Shown: one piece after another, positions 1 through 6,337 of the stretch | How positions within the stretch are numbered: position 1 is the stretch's first letter | How the letters are laid out: each line of letters begins with the position of its first letter | NCBI GenBank assembly: GCA_002451055.1 | Contig: DKBD01000205.1 | Coordinates: 13,312 to 22,307 of the forward strand | Reading direction: 5' to 3' | Source: Nitrospira sp. UBA6909 | GTDB taxonomy: Bacteria > Nitrospirota > Nitrospiria > Nitrospirales > Nitrospiraceae | DNA: 8,996 nt | Made by a program: the position numbers and the translations under genes | The notes under the pieces: model-generated | Seen by the model: the letters and a program-made list of their open reading frames with translations, nothing else | Database searches by the model: none | What the model was told of the DNA's origin: nothing

Positions 1-39
1 AGGTTATGACTCTGAAGGGGGAACGATGGCCGGCATCCG

Positions 40-1743
40 TCAGGATTCGGCGGATATCTTGCGAAGGTGGGAGAGGACATCCGGAGGAGCGATACGAGAC
101 TTGCTCCCGTTTCGTCGAACTTTGACTTCCACGACGCCGTCGGCAAGCCCTTTGTCGCCGACGATAACTTGAAAGGGGGCTCCGATCAAGTCCGCATCGT
201 TAAATTTGACCCCGGCGCGGTCGTCTCGATCGTCCCACAACACTTCAAAGCCTCCCGCCAGCAACTCTTCATAGAGGCGTGCCGTAGCCTCGGTGGTCTT
301 CACTGATTGGCTGACCGGCAGGAGATGGACATGAAAAGGGGCGATCGGCAACGGCCAGATGATCCCTTTGTCGTCGTGATTCTGTTCGATCGCCGCTGCT
401 GCAGTTCGGCCGACACCGATCCCGTAACACCCCATGACGGCCAAGCGTTCTTTGCCTTGGTCGTCTAGGATCGTCGCCGTCATACTCTTGCTGTACTTCG
501 TTCCCAGTAGGAAAACCTGACCGACTTCGATGCCTTTCGCAAGCGTCAACGAACCTGCTCCGCGCGGCGAGGGGTCGCCTGCCTGGGCATTACGGAGATC
601 GGCGAATTGATCGATCGTAAAATCGCGGTCTTGATTGGCATCCACATAGTGTGTATCGGCTCTGTTTGCCCCGACGACGACGTTTTTCATTCCTTTGACG
701 GCGTGGTCCGCCACGAGGCGCGCTCCCGGCAAATTGACTGGGCCGGCAAATCCGACAGGCGCACCCGTAAGGCGCGACACGGATTCAGGATCGGCTAATT
801 GAACTTCCGTCACACGCAAGAGGCGGGCCAGTTTGACTTCGTTGAGCTCGTGATCCCCCCGGATAAGTACGGCGACGGTGTCGCTGTTTGCTTTGTAGAC
901 GAGCGTTTTCACCAATTGTCGGGGGGGAATGTTCAGGAATCCCGTGACCTCGTCTACGGTTCGACATTGCGGAGTCGTCACTGGAGTCAGCGGCCGTAGG
1001 GGAGTGTCATCGACATCCGATGGGGGAAGGACTTCCGCCCGTTCAATATTGGCGGCGTAGGAGTCCTGATCGCTGTATACCACTGTCGCTTCCCCGGTTT
1101 CGGCTAAAACCATGAATTCGTGAGAGACGTCGCCTCCGATCAATCCCGTATCGGCCTCGACCGCCCGAAAGGTGAGGCCACATCGTGTAAAGATCCTTGT
1201 GTACGCGTCGTACATCTTCTGGTAGCTCACCCTGGCGCCGGCTTCGTCGTTGTCGAAACTGTACGCGTCCTTCATGATAAACTCTCGGCCGCGCATGAGC
1301 CCGAACCGGGGACGTATTTCGTCGCGAAACTTCGTTTGGATCTGGTAAAAGTTCAGCGGCAATTGCCGATAAGAACGCACCTCGCGCCTGAATAGGTCGG
1401 TGATGACTTCTTCATGCGTCGGACCGAGACAAAAGTCTCGTTCATGGCGGTCTTTGAAGCGAAGTAACTCCTTGCCGTAATGCTCCCAACGGCCGGTTTC
1501 CTTCCACAATTCGGCTGGTGATGCAATGGGCATCAGCAACTCCTGAGCGCCTGCACGATTCATCTCCTCCCGAATGATCTGCTCAATCTTCCGGATGATC
1601 CGCAGGCCCAACGGGAGATAGGTATAGATGCCTGCGGCTGTTTTTCGAATCAGTCCGGCGCGCAGCATAAGCCGGTGGCTGACGGTTTCCGCCTCGCCGG
1701 GATCTTCCCGCAGGGTGGGGATGAGCAATTGAGAGGTTTTCAT
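40..1743 (-). CDS. proS: Prolyl-tRNA synthetase, bacterial type with INS editing domain
   Basis: This cytoplasmic class II synthetase attaches proline to tRNA-Pro. The 567-residue product has the usual length of the bacterial (ProS type 1) form. Visible parts in order are the catalytic core with GPTHEE at residues 107-112; motif 2 around 138-154 (FRDEIRPR at 139-146, then RGREF at 151-155); an inserted YbaK-like editing domain at about 225-405; motif 3 at 438-446 (GCYGIGVGR); and a C-terminal anticodon-binding domain from about 468. Lys279 sits where the editing lysine of the E. coli enzyme lies, so clearing of Ala-tRNA-Pro is expected. The ATG lies 6 nt after the rseP stop and has no clear Shine-Dalgarno sequence, which suggests translational coupling to rseP. 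It is the last gene of the minus-strand run inside the window. The identification is firm from the motifs; the editing activity is inferred. Confidence 0.98.
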   Translation of the reverse strand: MKTSQLLIPTLREDPGEAETVSHRLMLRAGLIRKTAAGIYTYLPLGLRIIRKIEQIIREEMNRAGAQELLMPIASPAELWKETGRWEHYGKELLRFKDRHERDFCLGPTHEEVITDLFRREVRSYRQLPLNFYQIQTKFRDEIRPRFGLMRGREFIMKDAYSFDNDEAGARVSYQKMYDAYTRIFTRCGLTFRAVEADTGLIGGDVSHEFMVLAETGEATVVYSDQDSYAANIERAEVLPPSDVDDTPLRPLTPVTTPQCRTVDEVTGFLNIPPRQLVKTLVYKANSDTVAVLIRGDHELNEVKLARLLRVTEVQLADPESVSRLTGAPVGFAGPVNLPGARLVADHAVKGMKNVVVGANRADTHYVDANQDRDFTIDQFADLRNAQAGDPSPRGAGSLTLAKGIEVGQVFLLGTKYSKSMTATILDDQGKERLAVMGCYGIGVGRTAAAAIEQNHDDKGIIWPLPIAPFHVHLLPVSQSVKTTEATARLYEELLAGGFEVLWDDRDDRAGVKFNDADLIGAPFQVIVGDKGLADGVVEVKVRRNGSKSRIAPPDVLSHLRKISAES

Positions 1744-1749
1744 GGAGGC

Positions 1750-3141
1750 TTAGCGGGAGAAGATCCGTTCCAAATCGTTCCAGAAAGCAAAGATCATGAC
1801 GCCGACCAACAAGACCAGTCCCACTTGCTGCGCGACTTCCCGGTGCCGTTCACCGAGAGGTTTTCGCAGAATGCCCTCAATGAGGAAAAAGAGCAAGTGG
1901 CCGCCGTCAAGAATTGGGATCGGCAGCAGGTTGAGCACGCCGAGGTTGATGCTCAAGATTGCGATCAAAAACACGACGCTGGACGCACCCTGCGAGGCGG
2001 CCTCGCCGGAGATGTTCGCGATGGTAAGAGGTCCGCCGATATTCTTGCTCGAAATGTCGCCGACGACCATTTTGTACAGGCCGGTCACCGTCAGTTCGGT
2101 CCAGCCCCAGGTAGCCTCCAGGCCATGGTAGATCGCTTCGAGAGAATTGTCGGATCGCATCAACGAGCGACCGGGCCCGGCGATACCGATCTTGCCGATT
2201 GCAGTGGTTTGCCCATTCACCGTCACTTGTTCAGCCGCCGGCGTCACGGTAAGGGCGATACGCCGGTCATCGCGGAGAACTTCAACGCGTAGCGGCTTTC
2301 CTGGATGTTCCTTTACATGCGTGGTCATCTGCGCCCAGGTATAGATGGTCTCACCCTCGATCGACACTACCCGATCGCCGGGCTGGAGTCCGGCCGCGGA
2401 GGCAGGAGAATCGTGCATGACGGACGTCACGAGAGGGGGAGTTTCTTCGACGCCAATCGTATAGAGCGGTTCTTCACCGACTGGTGTTTCTCCAGGGATG
2501 GGCACGGGGGTGACGGTCAGCGGTTTAATCTGTCCGTTGCGGTTGATTTCGAGCGCGATCGGCTGTCCTTTGCTCCTCGCCACGGCATCGAGCAATTCGG
2601 ACTTGGTCGAGATATCTTTCCCGTTTACCCTCACCACTCGGTCGCCGAGTTCCATGCCGGCCGTAGACGCGGGTGAACCAGGGGCCAGGGCCTCGACATC
2701 AGCACTCAGATCGCGGAACGTCGGCACGAACAACGGTGCTCCCGTCGATAACCATCCGGCAAAAATCAAATAGGCTAGAATGAAATTGAAGCCGGGGCCT
2801 GCAGCGACGATGAGCACCTTGCCCCAGAGATTCTGGTGGGCGAACGACCGTCGGCGATCCTCGGCGGTGGTGGCTTCCATCTCATCCTCGCCGAACAGTT
2901 TGACGTAGCCTCCCAACGGAATGGCTGACAACAGATACTCCGTCTCTCCCGCCTGGCGGCCGAACAATTTGGGGCCGAAGCCGATCGAAAATTTGAGTAC
3001 TTTCACGCCGACCCAGCGGGCTGCGAGGAAATGGCCGAGTTCATGGAAGGCTACGAGCACCCCGAGGACGACAAGAAACCACCAGGCCTTCTGCATGAGG
3101 AGCCAAAGGGTATCGGGGGACCAAGTGAATGCGGATAACAT
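1750..3141 (-). CDS. rseP: RseP-type site-2 zinc metalloprotease, two PDZ domains
   Basis: This inner-membrane intramembrane protease belongs to family M50B. Known relatives cut anti-sigma factors such as RseA and clear signal-peptide remnants. The 463-residue product shows a first membrane segment at about 20-40 holding the HELGH zinc motif (residues 33-37), a GPGFNF motif at 115-120 in the second membrane segment, and two tandem PDZ domains at about 140-210 and 230-300, each with a recognisable GD-RV signature (GDRVV at 166-170 and 255-259). Near the C-terminus comes NLLPIPILDGG (404-414), which carries the third zinc ligand, Asp412, then a final membrane helix ending at about 453. All catalytic residues are present. 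The ATG has only a weak ribosome site; an internal Met16 has none either, so the longer start is kept. A possible own promoter lies in the 72-nt gap after dxr. No anti-sigma partner is visible in this window, so its substrate here is unknown. Confidence 0.97.
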   Translation of the reverse strand: MLSAFTWSPDTLWLLMQKAWWFLVVLGVLVAFHELGHFLAARWVGVKVLKFSIGFGPKLFGRQAGETEYLLSAIPLGGYVKLFGEDEMEATTAEDRRRSFAHQNLWGKVLIVAAGPGFNFILAYLIFAGWLSTGAPLFVPTFRDLSADVEALAPGSPASTAGMELGDRVVRVNGKDISTKSELLDAVARSKGQPIALEINRNGQIKPLTVTPVPIPGETPVGEEPLYTIGVEETPPLVTSVMHDSPASAAGLQPGDRVVSIEGETIYTWAQMTTHVKEHPGKPLRVEVLRDDRRIALTVTPAAEQVTVNGQTTAIGKIGIAGPGRSLMRSDNSLEAIYHGLEATWGWTELTVTGLYKMVVGDISSKNIGGPLTIANISGEAASQGASSVVFLIAILSINLGVLNLLPIPILDGGHLLFFLIEGILRKPLGERHREVAQQVGLVLLVGVMIFAFWNDLERIFSR

Positions 3142-3174
3142 CGTTTTTATCCCGTGTCCAATGTGTCAGCGGTT

Positions 3175-3202
3175 AATGTAACATCTCTTACGCGGAATTC
3201 AA
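3175..3202 (-). promoter_or_regulatory. Possible internal promoter for rseP-proS
   Basis: On the minus strand, TTGAAT (3197-3202) is followed after 16 nt by TACATT (3175-3180). The bases TGT directly before TACATT give an extended -10 (TGn). It lies in the 72-nt gap between dxr and rseP, the widest gap in the run. A transcript would start near 3168 and leave a leader of about 27 nt. Each box matches 4 of 6 consensus bases, so this is suggestive only. Confidence 0.35.
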
Positions 3203-3213
3203 AATGATACCGT

Positions 3214-4374
3214 TCACCGCGATAACGCATGGACCAGCGATTCAGCCTTCTCCCTCGCCCAGCGATCGGCTTCCAGCGCATCGTCCAAGCCGGTAATGTC
3301 CCGACGCACGTGGGCGTCCATCGTGCTGCGTATCACGTCGGCGATCTCGACAAAACGGATGCCGCCGTTGAGGAATGCGTCGACCGCGACCTCATTGGCC
3401 GCATTCATGGCCGCGGGCATTGTGCCCCCGACTCGCAGCGAATCATAGCCGAGATTGAGGCAGGGGAATCGGTCATGGTCGGGCTGACAGAATGTCAATG
3501 TGCCGACTTGAGTCAGGTCCAGCGAAGGCAAATCGAGCGGCATGCGTTCCGGGTATCGCATTGCATAGGAAATCGGAGTCCGCATGTCCGGCAACCCCAG
3601 CTGGGCGATCATTGATCGGTCTTCGTACTCGACCAGCGAATGGATGATACTTTCCCGGTGAACCAATACGTCGATGCGGGATTCGCTGATGTCGAACAGC
3701 CAGCGAGCTTCGACGACTTCCAGTCCCTTGTTCATCAAGGTCGCTGAGTCAATGGTGATTTTCGAGCCCATTTTCCAATTCGGATGTTGAAGGGCCCGCT
3801 CGGGCGTCACGTTTTGTAGTTGCTCCTTTGTAAGCGTCCATAGCGCGCCGCCAGAAGCCGTCAAGATCAACCGACGGACGTCTTCGAGCCGGTGGCCTTC
3901 GAGGGACTGGAAAATCGCGCTATGCTCGCTGTCGACGGGGAAGATCCTGACGCCGTGCTCGCGGGCTTCCGCCTGCATCAACTTGCCGGCCATGACCATG
4001 GGTTCTTTGTTGGCCAGCGCGATATGCTTGCCGCTGCGAATCGCGGCCAGCGTCGGCACAAGGCCGGCGGCTCCCACAATGGCCGAGATCACAAGCTCGG
4101 CGCCAGGCATGGCGGCTACGTGGGCGATCCCTTCCTCGCCGACCAGGATTTCGATCGGAAGATCCGAACAGCGTTTTCGGAGCATGGCGGCGGAAGATTC
4201 GGCGGATACGGCTACGGCTCGTGGTTTGAATGAACGGATTTGCGTTTCGAGCTTTTCGACGTTGCTGCCTCCCGTCAGTCCGATCACGCGGAAATCATCA
4301 GGGAACCGCTGAACGATATCAAGCGTGTTGGTTCCAATTGATCCGGTCGAACCTAGGATAGTGATGGACTTCAT
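3214..4374 (-). CDS. dxr: 1-deoxy-D-xylulose 5-phosphate reductoisomerase
   Basis: Dxr converts DXP to 2-C-methyl-D-erythritol 4-phosphate using NADPH and a divalent metal, the first committed step of the MEP isoprenoid pathway, in the cytoplasm. The 386-residue product is of normal length. It shows the NADPH-binding GSTGSIG (residues 8-14), ANKEPMVMAG (121-130), the metal and substrate site PVDSEHSAIFQ (146-156, with Asp148 and Glu150), the SGG loop (174-176), His197 in HPNWKMG, and the third metal ligand Glu219 in NKGLE. The open frame extends 65 codons further upstream, but that stretch lies inside cdsA and has no domain. The chosen ATG begins exactly at the conserved MKSITILGSTGS and has a strong AGAGGAG ribosome site about 5 nt upstream. 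It follows cdsA by 13 nt. Its product feeds isopentenyl diphosphate to UppS, encoded in the same run. Confidence 0.98.
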   Translation of the reverse strand: MKSITILGSTGSIGTNTLDIVQRFPDDFRVIGLTGGSNVEKLETQIRSFKPRAVAVSAESSAAMLRKRCSDLPIEILVGEEGIAHVAAMPGAELVISAIVGAAGLVPTLAAIRSGKHIALANKEPMVMAGKLMQAEAREHGVRIFPVDSEHSAIFQSLEGHRLEDVRRLILTASGGALWTLTKEQLQNVTPERALQHPNWKMGSKITIDSATLMNKGLEVVEARWLFDISESRIDVLVHRESIIHSLVEYEDRSMIAQLGLPDMRTPISYAMRYPERMPLDLPSLDLTQVGTLTFCQPDHDRFPCLNLGYDSLRVGGTMPAAMNAANEVAVDAFLNGGIRFVEIADVIRSTMDAHVRRDITGLDDALEADRWAREKAESLVHALSR

Positions 4375-4387
4375 ATCCTCTCCTCTG

Positions 4388-5278
4388 TCATGGGAACGGC
4401 GAGATGCCGCGAACGCAAGTGATATAGTAGTAGAAGGTGGGGGCGGTGAACAAGAGACTATCGAGCCGGTCCAGCATTCCGCCGTGGCCCGGCAAGACGC
4501 TTCCGGAGTCTTTGACTCCCACGCGACGCTTGATGGCTGACTCCCAAAGATCGCCGAGCAGGCCCGCACCCGTCAGGAGCAGGCCGAGAACCAGTGCGTC
4601 TTGCAGCGACAACTCAGACACGAACGACGCGTGTGCCGCAAGGGCCACACCTACCGCCAGTCCCATGCCGCCGCCCACGCCCTCAAGGGTTTTCTTCGGA
4701 CTGATCGATGGCGCGAGAAGATGTTTCCCCCAGAGTGTTCCCGCATAGTAAGCGCCGGTGTCTGACGCCCAGGTCACGAGTGCGAGGAAGAGCACGAGCC
4801 GCTCACCCGCTGGCAACAAGCGGGTCGATGCCACCGTGCTCAACGTGAAGCCCACATATAACACACCAAAGGCGATGATGGCCGTGTCTTTCAGACGTCG
4901 TTCGAACGAACCATAGGAGAGCAACATGGCGACAGGTAGGGCCAGTGTCGCAATGGTCCAGATGTCCATCAGGGTTAGGGGCAATTGATGTCGGGCCAAG
5001 ACGAGGACGGAGACTGTTACCCCCACGCTGATGAGCAAATGGTTGTGAGGGGATTGAAGGCTGATACGGTACAACTCAATCAACGCCAGGACTCCGCCGA
5101 CCATCAAAAGCAGCGTCAGGGTCCATGGGGGAAGATAGCGGATAATGACGTACACCGCAGGGATAAGGACGACTGCGGTATAGACGCGCCGGAGATCGAA
5201 TCGTCGAGTGGCTGCCGAAGGTGTGTTCACTGGATTCGAGCCGCGCGTCGTGCTGTCTGTGGTAGGAGAGGCTCCCAC
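4388..5278 (-). CDS. cdsA: Phosphatidate cytidylyltransferase (CDP-diglyceride synthase)
   Basis: This integral inner-membrane enzyme makes CDP-diacylglycerol from phosphatidate and CTP, the branch point for phospholipid synthesis. The product has about eight hydrophobic segments and, near the C-terminus, a full CDS signature: SAIKRR, then KDSGSVLPGHGG, then LDRLDS (about residues 247-273 of 296). The start is uncertain. There is no ATG or TTG between the end of uppS and the first membrane helix; in-frame GTG codons occur at 5278 and 5230. The GTG at 5278 is chosen because it lies 5 nt past the uppS stop, which fits translational coupling, but neither GTG has a Shine-Dalgarno sequence. The frame stays open to 5401 inside uppS (ATG at 5383, GTG at 5401). 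With the 5278 start there is a Ser/Thr-rich lead of about 25 residues before the first helix; the 5230 start gives 280 residues, nearer the common length. Function is firm, the N-terminus is not. Confidence 0.9.
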   Translation of the reverse strand: MGASPTTDSTTRGSNPVNTPSAATRRFDLRRVYTAVVLIPAVYVIIRYLPPWTLTLLLMVGGVLALIELYRISLQSPHNHLLISVGVTVSVLVLARHQLPLTLMDIWTIATLALPVAMLLSYGSFERRLKDTAIIAFGVLYVGFTLSTVASTRLLPAGERLVLFLALVTWASDTGAYYAGTLWGKHLLAPSISPKKTLEGVGGGMGLAVGVALAAHASFVSELSLQDALVLGLLLTGAGLLGDLWESAIKRRVGVKDSGSVLPGHGGMLDRLDSLLFTAPTFYYYITCVRGISPFP

Positions 5279-5283
5279 AGGGG

Positions 5284-6069
5284 TTACGACGGTAACGCGC
5301 TCAAGACTCGGCCGAAGCGACGCTCCCGTTTTTGAAATTCCAACAACGCCAATAAAAATTCCCGCCGGCGAAAATCTGGCCATAGCGTCGGGGTGAAGCA
5401 CAGTTCCGTATAGGCCAACTGCCAGAGGAGAAAGTTGCTGATCCGCGCTTCGCCGCTTGTCCGAATGAGCAAATCCGGGTCGGGAAGCGGGTGGGTGTAC
5501 AGGTATTGTTGGAACAAGGCTTGGTCGATCTGTTCGGCCTCCACGGTGCCGGTCCGGATATCGTCGAGCAGTCCTCTGACGGCGTCGACGATTTCGGCGC
5601 GCCCTCCATAGCTCAACGCAACGTTGAGGATCATCTTGTCGAGATGCGCCGTTTCCTGTTCGGTCGTGTGAACCCAGTGCCGGGCGGATGGAGGAAGGAG
5701 TTCGAGACGCCCGATCGCCTGAAAGCGAACCTGTTGCTCGATCAGGCTGGCCCGTTCGGTAGAAAGATAATGCTCCAAGAGGCCCATCAGCGCGTTGATT
5801 TCATGGGTGGGCCTGTTCCAGTTTTCCTGTGAAAATGCGTAGATCGTGAGGATCTTGATCCCGAGTTCCAGGCATTGCGAAATCATTTCTCTGACGGAGT
5901 TGATGCCTTCGCGGTGTCCTGCGATGCGGGGAAGACCTCGGAGTTCAGCCCACCGCCCGTTGCCGTCCATAATGACGGCAACATGTTTCGGCAGGAGCTC
6001 CGCCTCCAATTGGGCAGTCAATTCGCTTTCTGAGAGATGCTCGAGACTTGAAGCAGGCTGGTGTCGCAT
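5284..6069 (-). CDS. uppS: Undecaprenyl diphosphate synthase (cis-prenyltransferase)
   Basis: UppS condenses isopentenyl diphosphate onto farnesyl diphosphate in cis, giving the C55 carrier precursor for peptidoglycan and other envelope polymers; it works at the cytoplasmic face of the membrane. The 261-residue product has the family landmarks: MDGNGRWA at 34-41 with catalytic Asp35, His52 in GHREG, the SQENW segment, and the C-terminal signature DLLIRTSGEARISNFLLWQ (199-217), followed by the ELCFTPTLWPDF stretch. About 25 extra residues precede the core, which is common. The ATG has a modest AAGG at 4 nt spacing. It is the first gene of the minus-strand run, with a good promoter about 60 nt upstream. 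Its 3' end may overlap or closely abut cdsA. Confidence 0.98.
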   Translation of the reverse strand: MRHQPASSLEHLSESELTAQLEAELLPKHVAVIMDGNGRWAELRGLPRIAGHREGINSVREMISQCLELGIKILTIYAFSQENWNRPTHEINALMGLLEHYLSTERASLIEQQVRFQAIGRLELLPPSARHWVHTTEQETAHLDKMILNVALSYGGRAEIVDAVRGLLDDIRTGTVEAEQIDQALFQQYLYTHPLPDPDLLIRTSGEARISNFLLWQLAYTELCFTPTLWPDFRRREFLLALLEFQKRERRFGRVLSALPS

Positions 6070-6135
6070 GAAACCTTGGTCGTGCTCCCCACACGTAGAG
6101 ACAATTCACAGGCAGAGATCGAGAAGATGAATCGA

Positions 6136-6164
6136 AGTCTACTGTCAGAGGTGTGGAATGTCAA
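6136..6164 (-). promoter_or_regulatory. Sigma70-type promoter of the uppS-cdsA-dxr-rseP-proS run
   Basis: Read on the minus strand, a perfect -35 box TTGACA (6159-6164) is followed by exactly 17 nt and then TAGACT (6136-6141; 4 of 6 matches to the -10 consensus). Transcription would begin near 6129, giving a leader of about 60 nt before the uppS ATG. It faces the right way, lies in the divergent gap, and has a tandem repeat just behind the -35 box. This is consensus matching by eye, not experiment. Confidence 0.6.
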
Positions 6165-6165
6165 A

Positions 6166-6185
6166 CGATAACTGGCGATAACTGG
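6166..6185. repeat. Perfect tandem 10-bp direct repeat at the uppS promoter
   Basis: CGATAACTGG occurs twice head to tail (6166-6175 and 6176-6185) with no mismatch. The period is close to one helical turn. It ends one base behind the uppS -35 box, covering about -37 to -56 of that promoter, and lies about 75-95 bp upstream of the likely tldD transcription start. Position and phasing suit two copies of a regulator bound on one face of the DNA. The repeat is seen directly; the operator role is inferred. Confidence 0.6.
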
Positions 6186-6224
6186 AGCTCTAGGTATTTT
6201 TTCCACAAATCGGAATCCGTTGCA

Positions 6225-6254
6225 TTGCGGCTTCGGAAATGAATGGGCTATACT
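6225..6254 (+). promoter_or_regulatory. Candidate promoter for tldD-pmbA
   Basis: TATACT (6249-6254, 5 of 6 matches to the -10 consensus) is preceded at 18 nt by TTGCGG (6225-6230), a weak -35. A transcript would start near 6261, giving a leader of about 77 nt before the chosen tldD ATG. If correct, it rules out the longer tldD start at 6239, which would lie upstream of the transcript. The weak -35 keeps confidence low. Confidence 0.4.
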
Positions 6255-6269
6255 CCACACTCGTGAGTC

Positions 6270-6300
6270 TTGGGCGGACCGTTCCATGTATACCGCCCAG
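6270..6300 (+). other. GC-rich hairpin in the tldD leader
   Basis: TTGGGCGG (6270-6277) can pair with CCGCCCAG (6293-6300): seven Watson-Crick pairs plus one G-U, with a 15-nt loop. It lies between the likely tldD promoter and the tldD start. No T run follows, so it does not look like an intrinsic terminator. It could be a leader RNA structure or a DNA operator; which one cannot be told from the sequence. Confidence 0.4.
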
Positions 6301-6337
6301 TGATGTGGGAACAAGCCGGCGGAGAATGAGCAAAATT

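Noticed and set aside
1..39. Possible terminator after proS
   Set aside because: Only a 4-bp stem (GATG/CATC) is visible and no T run follows on the minus strand, so the transcript may continue past the window edge.
25..170. Plus-strand frame at ATG 25 with a purine-rich GGGGGAA upstream
   Set aside because: It is antisense to the conserved ProS C-terminus, short, and has no recognisable domain.
1675..2292. 205-codon plus-strand frame across the proS-rseP junction
   Set aside because: It is antisense to two conserved genes, has no domain, and has a charged, low-quality composition.
4375..4569. 65-codon upstream extension of dxr
   Set aside because: It overlaps the end of cdsA including its conserved signature, while the ATG at 4374 has a strong ribosome site and begins at the conserved Dxr N-terminus.
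6018..6314. 98-codon minus-strand frame over the uppS-tldD gap
   Set aside because: It is out of frame with uppS, runs through both promoters and the tandem repeat, and has no recognisable features.
6239..6337. 33-residue N-terminal extension of TldD from ATG 6239
   Set aside because: The likely -10 box TATACT (6249-6254) lies inside it, its sequence is unlike TldD N-termini, and the ribosome site is poor.
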